From Euryodendron excelsum (lineage: Eukaryota > Streptophyta > Magnoliopsida > Ericales > Pentaphylacaceae): 64,000 bases of DNA. The translations under genes were made by a program, and so were the position numbers. This document shows positions 24,801-36,386 of this stretch, in pieces. Where the stretch lies: NCBI GenBank assembly GCA_033060915.1, contig CM065379.1:29687318-29751317 (forward strand), written 5' to 3'. Positions within the stretch are counted from its first letter, which is position 1. Each line of letters starts with the position of its first letter. The notes beneath the pieces were generated by a model. It was given only the letters and a program-made list of their open reading frames with translations. It had not been told where the DNA came from and did not search any database.

Positions 24801-25341
24801 ATGCATTATTCATCCCAAAAGTGATGATCGAATCCTATTTTCAAAATTCAAAGGTGGATGTTAAGTGGATAATAGTAACCGGTTATTCAAGTGAGTGAAT
24901 TAAGAATGATTAAACATATAGGTACCGAAAGGGCGGGGTAGGGTGATGATCTTAGGATATCTTCCCTATACGTAACCAACTCTTGGACCAAAGATTTCTA
25001 TTTTCAAAAGACAAAAATTGAGTTATTTTTAAAAATGGCTTAAAATTTTTCAAAGGTTGCCAAACAACCTATTTCCTTAAAAATCCTCTCTTGAGAAAGT
25101 TTTCCAAAACCTTTTTCTAAAACCCTAAGTATAATCTCCATATCATACTTAGTTTTAGGTGACCTAACTCATCTAATGTAATTAGATAGTGAATCCTAGT
25201 TTTCTAAAACAAGCCCTTAATCAAATTAATTTCAAATTCAAATCATGTCGTGCTCGTCCTTCTTGGAGAATGAGTTTTAATGACAGAATTCCATGCTTTT
25301 TCTCGGCCGAAAGGACTTGGTTCAAAAACTGGAGCGCGACA
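21860..25341 (+). mobile_element. Family B giant LTR, truncated at its 5' side by the family A insertion
   Basis: In reverse complement this matches the family B LTR at 54640-64000: the start with GAATTCTGTCA near the tip, the block about GATACGTAGGCAACCT, the GACCTCAAAGTGTCT repeats (24490-24600), the TTAACCCTAGGTCACC array, and the ATGTGGTGAAGCCT block. It ends GAGCGCGACA at 25341. At 21860 it is cut by the family A LTR; the point matches about 62755 in the other copy. No coding region is supported; short open frames here are low-complexity. Confidence 0.8.
23225..23640. repeat. Minisatellite of about 34 bp units, TTAACCCTAGGTCACC type
   Basis: About twelve degenerate units mixing TTAACCCTAGGTCACCTT and CCCTAGGTTAAC with linkers. 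The units carry overlapping palindromes GTTAAC and CCTAGG. The opposite-strand counterpart in the other family B copy lies at 56150-56375 and 61536-61620. Confidence 0.8.
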
Positions 25342-25941
25342 GCAATGTTTGTGAATGTTTCCATCACTCTGACGGCGTGCATTCATTCTAGAGACTGCTT
25401 GATCTCTGGAAGCTGATGGATGGTCTTATCGTCTGAGGGATCAACTTTACCGAAAGATGTGCTGAATAGCATACATTCTACTTTGGTGGGCCAGCAGGCA
25501 CTAGAAGTGAACCGGTCTACCATCTTAAGGACTTGGATTTTGTCCCGGTCGACGAGTTATGAAGGGATTTATCGTTTGGAGAGATTTTGTGCTTTCTCGA
25601 TTAACGTGTCATACTTGATGGGCTTAACGTTTGAGACATCAACTTTCTCAAAAAACGTGCTGGATTGAGTTTGACTGGTTTGGACTGGAGTTGGAATTGG
25701 AATTGTGGTTGAAATATGAACTTATTGTCTTTAGGAAGACGTGCCAATTGGAATTAGACCGAGCAATGCCCCCAAGAGCATTTTGGTCATTTTGTCTCTA
25801 TTGGGCTTAGAGAGCCCACGAAGCAGTTGATTAACTAGATTAAGTCTAAAAATTCGGTTTGGACTTGAATTTGTCCATGTTGGTTTGAATGTAAGTTCAG
25901 TCGGACCGGAGATTGCCAAGTGGGCAAAAATGAGATGCTTA
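25342..25941 (-). repeat. Diverged family A-like LTR end (U3 fragment)
   Basis: Contains degraded versions of family A U3 landmarks in order: GAATGTTTCCATCACTCTGACGG, the GGGCCAGCAGGCACTAGAAG block, TCTACCATCTTAAGGACTTGG, GCATTTTGGTCATTTTG, and the terminus GATGCTTACA. The family B LTR end at 25341 directly abuts it, so family B probably landed inside this older LTR; GCAAT (25342-25346) would then be one target-site copy. Confidence 0.72.
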
Positions 25942-28239
25942 CAGATGTCGTGTTGGAGAGCTTTGGGAGCTCTTTTAGTTTGTTGGTTGTGTGTTTGTTA
26001 TATATTGGATAAGAGTTTTAAAGAATATTTATGTTTGGGTTTTATAATTATGATGAGTTTGATTTAGTAGTTCTCTTTATGTATATTGGAGAATTGTGAG
26101 ATGATTTTATTTATATAATAATGTTGTTTATTCCTTATAAGATTTTTATTGTTAGGATTGTTGTGAGACTTTGCTGACAAGTTGTGAACCTATGCGATCA
26201 TTCTTACCCTAAGATGGTGTTAATAACACCTGATTAGGAGTGAGCCTGACATTAAATGATTTTGTAAACTCAATTTATTTTTACATAATGTATTGGGTTA
26301 CTAGTAAAATAGAAGTCTCAAATAAATTTTAAAGCATGTATGTTTTAATGAAGTTAATATTAGGGATGCAAAGTAATAACAATTGTAACTCCACTAAAAA
26401 AGAGATTAGGTTTTTTTAATACTAATTTTTTTCTTTATCTTTTTTGAGCTAAAAGGCCATAACTTTAAAAACAAGATATAAGGAGAATGGAGCATTAAAA
26501 TTGATAAGAAATATAGGAGTTGTAACATGTGGCATGAAGGCATATTAAGAAAAATATATGAAAGAGTTTATTTGGAATGAAGGCATAAATGAGAAATAAG
26601 GGACAATAGTGAGGAGTACTGAAACTAAGAGTTCGAAAATAAATATACATGAAACAAAGTGGGCAAAAATAAAGTTTTCTCTTAATATAAAGGCATCCAC
26701 ATGTTAAGGATTTACTAGCTGTTAATTTGTAATGATAGCAGCTTTGATTAAGTTGGAAAATGTTTCAACACTCAACATATATACATGCAATTATGCATAC
26801 ATTTCTGTTGATTGTTTATCATTTGGGAAACTAACGTGAAATGCAATGCTTGATGTGCCTTGTAACTTTTACTTTTTAGAGAGCATAGAGTATTTTCTAT
26901 ATTTTATTAATTAGATTAAAAAAATTAGCCTACTTATCAAGAAATCAATTGATATTCAATGAAATGAGATTTTCTTGCAAACAAATATATTATTTGAACC
27001 ATTTTATAAATATTGCATAAGAATTAACAAAGACCAAGACTGGGTAATATTCTTTTTTAACTTCAAAAATATAAAGTACCAAGATTGTCCAAATTCATCT
27101 AAGATCTAAAATATTTGACAAACTTAATCTTCTATAAATTGATAATATTACTTTAGGGATAATAATATGGTACAAAATATTATTTCTTAAAAATTTTACT
27201 TTTGAATCAGGTAAAATAATGCAAGATGACTAAACTAAACCATTTTCATTATGAAAGGACAATAAGGTATTTCGATTCAAATTTGATATGGTGGTCGTGC
27301 ACAAAAATGTCCTCATGTGATTCCTTTTTTGTTTTTTTTTTTTTATTACTTCTCGTGTGATTCTTCAATATCGTAACTAAGTGATAATTTATTGATTGGG
27401 AAAAATTTTATCCCAAGAAAGACTAAGATTACTCTGATAATAGAGCTACCCTATACAAATCATATTTTACATTAAAAATATTATAAAAAAAACGAAAAAG
27501 AAAACTAAGGAGGTCAAATGCTTCCTTAATTAGCAGAGTTTTTAAAGTTGTGTTTTTAAACACGCCTTCAAACTCATCTTTAAAAGACATGTTTTAGATT
27601 TACAACTTCAAACTCAAAATTATGTTTTCCAAATAAATTTCAATAATTGAGCTACATAGAATAAACCAATAAGTTAAAATATTATTGAGTTAGGAAATAA
27701 ATTTGAAATTAATCCATTTTGATAAGAAAAAAAACTCTTATATAGTTTGAACCTATGACAAGATTTCTTTATATAGATATATATATATATATATATATAA
27801 TAAATGTTTAAAAAATTCTATCACCTTCGTAACTTGAATATAGAAATCTCTATTAAGATGATGTGATAGTAAAATTATAATAATTTTAAATTAAAATAAT
27901 GAATGTTATGATTTAAAAGGAGTGAATCACAAATAACGTCCTTTTTATATAAAAATTTCAAAAAAATTTATTTATATAGCCATACCAGTTCGATACGATG
28001 GGGCTAATATATTCTAGAGTGGTCAAGTTTTCGAAAAAGTTTTAAAATTTTTATCTTTCTTTAAGAAATCTCAGCATACATCCTCTTGTACAATAAACCT
28101 GTGCCCCTCCCCAACTCATGTGGAATGCGAGGATTCAGTCTCAGCACCAGCGATCCAGATTAAACAACTCCCGTTCTTCGCGGTCCACCATGACCTACCT
28201 AACCAAAACCTTCCTCGGCCTCCTGTTGTTCGTCCGCAT
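25942..28239. other. AT-rich intergenic DNA upstream of NHX; no gene seen
   Basis: No coding region supported. Contains an (AT)n microsatellite at 27777-27799 and several A/T runs. No element end could be recognised. The NHX promoter must lie in the right part, but no TATA box could be assigned with confidence. Confidence 0.5.
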
Positions 28240-29094
28240 AGCACGGCTCCCTCATGCATTTTCATTTCTCTCTTTCTAGAATTTTCACCTCTGAAACTCT
28301 CTCTCTCTCTCTTCCGACGATTTCCTTGCATTTTCTTTCTCTTTCTCGAGTTTTTTTCTTCTGGCTGTCTCCCGAGTTTCAGTGTTCGTAAATTTAGCTA
28401 ATTCCCGAGACATTCGAAACAGAGATTAGTTTCCAGCTCTCTTTTCGTTTTCTCTGTTTTGAATTCCATAATTCTTTGCCGGTTTTTGATTAATTTTCCG
28501 TAGCTTTCAACAATGCCTTCTTTCATTTCCCTTGGACATGCATTTGTGAGTATTCATTCTTATTATTTTGATTAATTTTCCGTAGCTTTCAACAATGCCT
28601 TCTCTCATTTCCCTTGGAAATGCATTTGTGAGTATTCATTCTTATAACGCTTAGCTTTGATCTTACCTTCTGTTTTGATGAGAAAACTTAGAAAAAGAGA
28701 AAAGGAAAACATAGAGAATAGAAAAGAACATCTCGAGTCTTATTTTTATCTTTTCTCTATTATTTTTGTTCTCTGATTCTATTTTAATTTTCATGCAGAA
28801 GAAAATTGCAAAATCACGTGAATTGTGTTAAATTAGTTACTTTCCATACAGTTTCTGAGAAACCAAACAGAGATGAGCTTGCTTTATGCTCATTTAATTT
28901 CAGAATCATTTTATTTATTATTGTTTTCATGCAGATTTGGAGGCTTTCAAAATGGACAGGTTTGGAGGCCTTCGAAATGGACAGTGCTGAGAGATAAATT
29001 TTGAAGATTCACAATCTAGAGGAACTTTTTGGTGCTAAGAATGATAAGTTGATCCAATTATAGTTAATTGATTGGCCTTTAGAAAGTTGTAACG
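28240..29094 (+). promoter_or_regulatory. NHX 5' leader region with CT-rich patch and probable leader intron
   Basis: The CTCTCTCTCTCTCTTCC patch at about 28300-28315 is typical of plant core promoters and 5' leaders. Downstream are two GCATTT|GTGAGT donor-like sites (GT at 28546 and 28628) and two CATGCAG acceptor-like sites (exon from 28799 or 28935). If 28628 is joined to 28935, an upstream ORF of 31 codons begins at ATG 28595 and ends in GAGAGATAA before the NHX start. Transcript ends are inferred. Confidence 0.5.
28488..28651. repeat. 82 bp tandem duplication in the NHX leader
   Basis: Two near-identical copies starting GATTAATTTTCCGTAGC (28488 and 28570). Each contains an ATG (28513, 28595), the frame MPS(F/L)ISLG, and a GTGAGT splice-donor-like site. 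Confidence 0.9.
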
Positions 29095-32000
29095 ATGGCT
29101 TTCGAATTGCATTCCGTATTGACGAAGTTGGAAATGCTATCAACTTCCAACCACGCTTCCATTGTATCCATGAATTTATTTGTGGCACTTCTTTGTGCTT
29201 GTATTGTGATCGGTCATCTGCTTGAGGAGAACCGGTGGATGAATGAGTCCATCACTGCCCTTGCCATTGTGAGTCTATACTCTCATAATCTCATTATCCT
29301 CCATTTCATTGCCAAGAACTATGGCAAAATGGAAAGGAATCAGAGTTTGAATCCAATTCCAACCTGAATCTTGCTTTAGTGCTTCAAACAGTAAAGCTAA
29401 ATTATTGAGTATATCTATCAGCATTAATAGATTCATTCTTCTTAATATTCGGTATTTTAATTTGTAATGTGGTTTGTGACAGGGTCTGTGTACCGGGTGT
29501 GTGATTTTGCTTACAAGTGGGGGAAAGAGCTCACATCTTTTAGTCTTCAGTGAAGATCTTTTCTTTATATATCTCCTTCCACCTATTATATTCAATGCAG
29601 GGTAAATTTTGTACCATTCAAACTTTGCTGTGTACTGAGATCTTTATATTAGTTTATACAACTGATAGTTGATTATTGATTGTGCTTCTCATTGTGCCTG
29701 TTTAAACTCAGAAGTATGTTTCCACTTCTGGGTTTGGTTTTTGTCCTTGATTTAAACTACTCACTTAAGTTGCTTCTTTCATCATTTAAGGCTGTTGTGT
29801 TTATCATTACATTGGCTAGAATTTGTTTTTTTTTTTTCTTTTGGTGTTTTATTAAATCTAAATATCCAGAAGATTTGATTGATTATCCTTTGGAGTTTGG
29901 TTTTGCTGAGAATAATTCAACTATCAGACATACCGGCTTAGAAGATAGAATGATAAATAGTGGATGAGCCGGAGTGAGTATTCTTGAAGAAATATTATTA
30001 TATATGAAGCCATGAAAGTAGATATCACTGTAAGGATCCAAGACTTTAAGTGGATGAATCCCAGTTTTTAGAAGGTGCAAATACTGGTGACTAACGAATC
30101 CCACGAGTTGAGAATGTTAAGAGTCAAAAATTACCTTTGGATGGTACAAGTTGTATGCTGATAGAGAGGCATTTGCATAAATAAAAGCACTAGAGATATA
30201 ATGGCATAGATGTGAGCTTTTATTGGATTAGAATTATAGCCTCAAGCAAATTGGTGGTGATAGTTCGTCAATTTCAACTCTCAGACATCCATAATATGAA
30301 GCAGTTTCCACTACATATTGAGGTTATTCCTCACATTGGGCAACAAGTTTTGCAGTCTGTCAGATATGGCAATGTTGGAGGACATAGAATTGTTTACAGT
30401 CCAGGCTGTATCTTCAAAGTAATATCCTACATAGAGCAAATCCTTAACAAGTGTAATGATGCTATTCAGTTTAGTTATACACTTTACATTTGGTATGTAT
30501 GGTCCATATTGCATGGTGGGGCTAGATCAATGCTTTGAAAATGGAGGACAAGTAAGTTTAAGAGTGTTGTGACAGAAGAATAGGATCACTGATTTTCAGT
30601 CTGACTCCAAGACAGGGATTTCCTCAATCCCAGATGTCCTTTGAAGCTAAGAAATTAGCAAACTTGTCAAGTTCAAAGGTTTAGTTTCTGTTTCCAGCTC
30701 AACTGACATGAAAACTACTGCAAACTAGGCTGGGAATGTGCTAGCCACTCATCATTATCACCCTTCATCTTCATCATCTTCTTTTTTATTTTTATTTTTT
30801 ATCCTATTGTTTCTTGTTTATGGGGGCTAATATAAATTTGTCATTTTGGACTCAAGATGCTTGTTAATGCTTGACAATGATGCCACCATGATCATGTCCT
30901 ATGGGGCATCTGATATCTGAAGTTTGGCTACAATTAGGAGGTATTTGGACGTAGCGTATTTAGTAGCTTATGGCTTTTTTGAAATGTGTTTGGGTGAGTG
31001 GCTTAAAAAAACAGCTTATGTCTAATCACATTTTTTGAGAAAAGCTATTTTTAAAGGTAGCTTTTTAAAAGTAACTTATAGCTTATAGCTTATGGCTTAT
31101 AAGCCAGTTGGCCAAACACCCCCTTAGAGCAGTGTTCCTATAGTGGAGGGTTTACCATTTTGTTTTTGAAACATAAATAGAAAGTCCATTCCTGTTACTA
31201 TGGAATTTAGAGAATTTAGTACCAGGGTCAAGAGGCTACTAAGTTTTGAATTATAACATATCTCATTGTCAGGTGGATAAAGATCTTCCATTGAATTATT
31301 AGATCAGAAATGGTTGAAAACCTTCTAAACTAAGGGGACAAGGAACAAAAACACTAAAAATTTACCAAGTGGGGCTTCAGGGTCACTGAGGTCTGCATGA
31401 TTGCTATATAATCTGGAACTTTTATAGAGCTTTGTGATATTTTAAGTTCCGATTTATGGAGTTTAAAGTCTTTTTTAGAATTGATTTTCATCCTTTTTTC
31501 CTTTTGTGTAACTAACATATGAGTGTAGTGTGAGCTGATTTATACCCTGTATACTTCGTGAGTTACAGAGAGAAGTTGTTAGGCTTCATGCTCTTGTACC
31601 ATAAGAGTCAAAGGTCCTGAGAAGACCCACTAGTGAGTGTCTACCTGGAGTGTTTGCCTGCAAATTTAGATATTTCAGTGAACTTCCACATATCACCGTT
31701 AAGCATTGGACGTTCAATATCTCTAAATTGATTCTTTTGACAACATGATCTTTAGATGCTCAAATGTTTTTATATAAAATACACCTATCAGCTGAGATGC
31801 ATATATATGTATTTATGTATCTATATGTGCATGTGGATCTGTGAATGCTCAAATGCTTTTATAAAAGCTCTCCTCTTTTGGCACAGATCATCCTCTATTT
31901 TTGTTACTTTCACTAGGTAGTTTGACATAATATGAGATTGGATGAAATGCTTATTAGTATGTTGACTTTCAATGTCTTTTGTAATTGTATTTTTCCATGG

Positions 32001-35000
32001 CATTAAACCATACAAACAATTTGCCATTAGCCCTTTTGGTGACACTCATGTTCTATCTAGATTCAGAATCAATTCATGGGCCATCTGGTGCTTGAGTTTT
32101 TTTTTCCCTTGCCCTTCTTTCTTTCTTGGAGTAAAAATGAACCAATGGAAACCACCTAAGCTGGTGCACAGGCAAATATGCACATGGTATTAAGCTATAC
32201 ACCTCAATTTTGTAATGCTAACAGAACTTGAAGTAGAAATGAGGTATTGTGGGTATTGGCATGGGCCAATCAAGGAACCAATAGTGCTAGGAGATTGACA
32301 AACATTCCCTCAACTGTTTGAGTGAAGACTTCTAGGTAATGGGAGAATGAGGAGAATGTTGCCCTCATTTTTATTGTAGGCTGGGTAATGGGAGAATGAG
32401 GAGAATGTTGCCCTCATTTTTATTGTAGGATATTCCTAAATTAAGGGGATTGTTTCACACAGCAAGTAGGACAGCTATGGTTGTGATATTGAACGTTAGC
32501 TAGTTCATAAATAACACACTTAGAAGATGAGTGTTGCCAACACGAGGACAGTTAGATGTATGGTTGAAATTGCATTTGTAAGAAGTTAAAAGTGGCATTT
32601 AGTGAGAAGATGAGGGGAAGTCATCTATGTAGACTAGTTAATAGACTAGTTCATGCACCAGCCTGGAGTGGTTTCATCCAAGTAGAGTTGCTAAGGCCAA
32701 ATAAAATGACTGTCAGCTGAGGCTGTAAAAATGACAAGATTACCTTGGATTTAAATGAAGATAAGCCTCTATGTAGCGCTGACTGGGGGAAAGACCGAAT
32801 GACTCCGGCCCTTAAATGATATTGAAATTCCCATAATAATAGATGCAAACAAGGTAGTTGTTTCTGACTGTTGGGCCATGTGTCTTACTGTTTGTGTAAA
32901 TATCCATAAGTATTAAGCATTGTATGATCAAGGCAGAAGACTTTGATTGTTTTCCGTGTGCGCTACATAGCAACCTAATAGTGGTTGAGACCAATTAGTT
33001 TTTAGATACATTTCATAATTGAAGAGACAGTAGTCATGCCATCAAAGAAGGTGCAAGTTGAGCCATTTCTCTGCCTACAACATGGTCTTAGACAAATACT
33101 AGAGTGATTTGATGTGGCTTACCTCCAATTGCTTTGGGACAGCTGTGCAGATGATATATTGATTTTCCACTTTATGTAGACCCATATATTCTCAAGATCC
33201 TTTGACTTCTTCCATGCATGTGGTTCTGATTCATCCTTCCCTTCTTAGAACCTTCCATTTGCTTGAGAGTTCATTTTCTCAAGGATGTTGCATGGGTCTT
33301 TGATGCACAATGTAAACATGTCAGTAACCTCTTCCTTGTCATTTCTATCCTGTGGTTTGTTCATGTATTTCTCTCGTACATTCCTTTGTATCATCTTTCT
33401 AGGTATTGTGACCCTCACACAACATCCCAGTGAGTTTCAGCTTCGAAACAGTCCAATCCCACAACATTCTGTTTAATAGATCATAACTAATTCGATATTG
33501 TATTATAAAATATTTTACTTGAGGTGATTGATATTTTCATTAACATGGAACTTCTTGTAGTTTCTGTCTAAGCTGTTACTGTTATTCCATGGCCCAAATG
33601 CTTGTTTATCTATTTCCATGTATCTGATCAATAAAAATGGCACATCCTTTTAAGTAACCAAGTACAATGCTGATGGTATGTATTGGTAGATAATGTGGTA
33701 AACCAGATCCATTAGACTCTTGTTATTGACTCTAAATATCTATCCATGTGATGGAGTCTTAGGTTTGGTGTTGAACTTCAGCACACTGAGAAAATTATAT
33801 TTTCTCCATCTCGAGCAGAGCACCATCTAAGGATTCAATCATATATGGATTTTCTTTATGCAATGACATTAATATGCATTCATCTCTTGTTGTCGAATGT
33901 TCTAATGATGTCCTGATTATGAATGCTTATTTTCAATTATCCAAAACTTTTCTTCACAAATCCTTTAACCATGATTTTAATTGTTGTTTTTATGCCAGTT
34001 TTCAGGTGAAAAAGAAGCAATTTTTCCGTAACTTCATCACTATTATGCTGTTTGGTGCCATTGGTACAATTATTTCCTGGGTAGTTATATCATTAGGTAT
34101 ACATAAAGACTTTATATATGTTGTTTCTATTGTGCAAAATGCTCCGTCAACAGTATGAAATCTTGATCAATTTTCTCATGCCATATTTGTAAGATTGCAA
34201 ATTTCCCTCAGTTGGTAAAGTTTACCACAAGAGGCAATGATTTTTTCAGTTTGTATATATTCTTGTACTATATTTCCTTCCTTTGCCTCAAAATATTGTT
34301 TCTTTTGTGTGCAACTAGGATTATTTCCATTTCCCATTGTCCAAATGTGTTATGTACAGAAATAGCAAAAAATTTTAACTGGTGTGCCTTATTCTTCTTC
34401 TTTCATTTACCTTGTTTTCTGTGCTTTTGAGAAAACTTCTACCATTCATCAGTTCATTACAGGGACTGGTTTGTGATCCAGTTGTTCAGCCAACGGGACA
34501 CTGCTGGAAATTTGATACCATGCAGGAAAACAAAATGCATGATTTAAGAAGCAAGAGCAGATGTCTTTTTGTTTATTTATTGTTTCTTTCAATGGGATCC
34601 AAATCTGCAATTACACCTCAAAAAAGATGATTAGGTGCTCACCCACGACTGGATCTGTGAACCTCTATTTTCACTTTCTCAAACATTGTCCTAGTTTCAC
34701 TGAGTGGTTTTGATATATTAACACCATATGTGGGCTAAGAATTTTAAAATAAGTACCCCATTGCTTCAAAACTCTCGTAACAGCATACATTCTATGAATT
34801 ATAAAAAGGTGTCAATGTGTCAATTATTTATTCGATGAATAAAACTGCATATGAACCTGCATATAGCTGGTTTTGAGCAATCATATCAGCTCCGAGGGCA
34901 TATAAAATTTATTGAACAATGGTTTGGTTGTTATTGAACTTAAAAAAGCATGCTCACTGAACAAGAGTACAGTTAGGATAAAAGTTGCACCTTGAACCAC

Positions 35001-36326
35001 AGAGACAATCCAACAGGAGTTGTCAATTTTGCTTATTATTAGGGCTAGAGTTTGATAGTTATGATTTAACTTTTTTACTTATCAAGTAAAAAACAAAATT
35101 TATGCCTTAGATTTTAATGCTAATTATTGTGATAGCATGTTATTGATGTGAATATGTCTCTTCAACCAGGATATAAGATCCAGTATAAAGAATACTCTAA
35201 GAGTTCAATTTGGCAATTTATGCAGTGAACTGATATAAGAAGTCTGTTTTTATGTATTTTAATACATTGTTGGGCTGATTTCCTTAAAGCTTAAGCTCTT
35301 GGGACAATTTGTCATCTAGCATGGTTGCAGAGCTCCGGTTCCAGTAGGTCCTTGGTTCAGGTCTCACAATCCTATTTGTTCCCCCATTCCCCCATTATGT
35401 TGGTTATTGTGCGTCTTGTGTCGAGAGTGAGCGTTAAATATGATTCATGTAATAGCGCAATTTTTACTTTCATATATTTAGTGGTGTTATATAAATATAG
35501 GCATAAGCTCTCTTGAAATTAACTCATACATCTCCCTCTCTTGTCTTTTCTCTTTTCAATATTTGACAATGTATTTAGCCAGATATTTAGGATGACATAT
35601 GGAAGATATTAGTCACTAACATAGTTCTTGTTTTGAGGATAGAAAAGGGTAGGTTTGCATTTCCCGAGCTTGTTTACCTTGTTCTGAATTTACTACTTCA
35701 AGGTTGCATGCGGTTGATTCTGAGTGTAGAGTTTCTTTTTTGACTTGTACATTGATTTGAATAGAATAAATAAATGCACTCGAATTGGTTTGTAGTCAAT
35801 GGAGGCTAGTGTGATATCTGTTCATGTTAGTGACTCTCTTGTGCTTGAGTCAGGTGTCACACAGTTCTTTAAAAGACTGGATATTGGCTCTCTGGATATT
35901 GGGGACTATCTAGGTATCATTTTTTTCACTCCCGTTTGCTTCACCATTGTTCTTACCTGTTTGGACTCTGACTGTTTTGCTGCACTATTTCAGCAATCGG
36001 TGCAATATTTTCTGCAACAGATTCTGTTTGCACATTACAGGTAAAGAGTATATCTAAAGCAGTGTTTTATTATTTTACATATCAAAGGTATCAACGCTTT
36101 ATTAAACTAAAATTATTTGATGGTGCAGGTGCTTAATCAGGATGAGACACCTCTGCTCTACAGTCTGGTATTTGGGGAAGGTGTTGTGAATGATGCTACA
36201 TCAGTGGTGCTTTTCAATGCAATACAAAGCTTTGACCTTACAAATGTCGATCCCACAATTGCCCTTCACTTTATTGGCAATTTCTTTTATTTATTTTTCG
36301 CAAGCACTCTGCTGGGGGTGCTAGTA

Positions 36327-36386
<60 letters not shown>

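Noticed and set aside
28120..28401. A 93-codon open frame upstream of NHX
   Set aside because: It overlaps the CT-rich leader, has low-complexity Ser/Leu/Phe composition, and an equally long frame exists on the other strand.
35318..35500. Possible tRNA-derived SINE in NHX intron 3
   Set aside because: A GGTTCAGGTCTC word resembles a B box, but I could not place a convincing A box, tail or target-site duplication.
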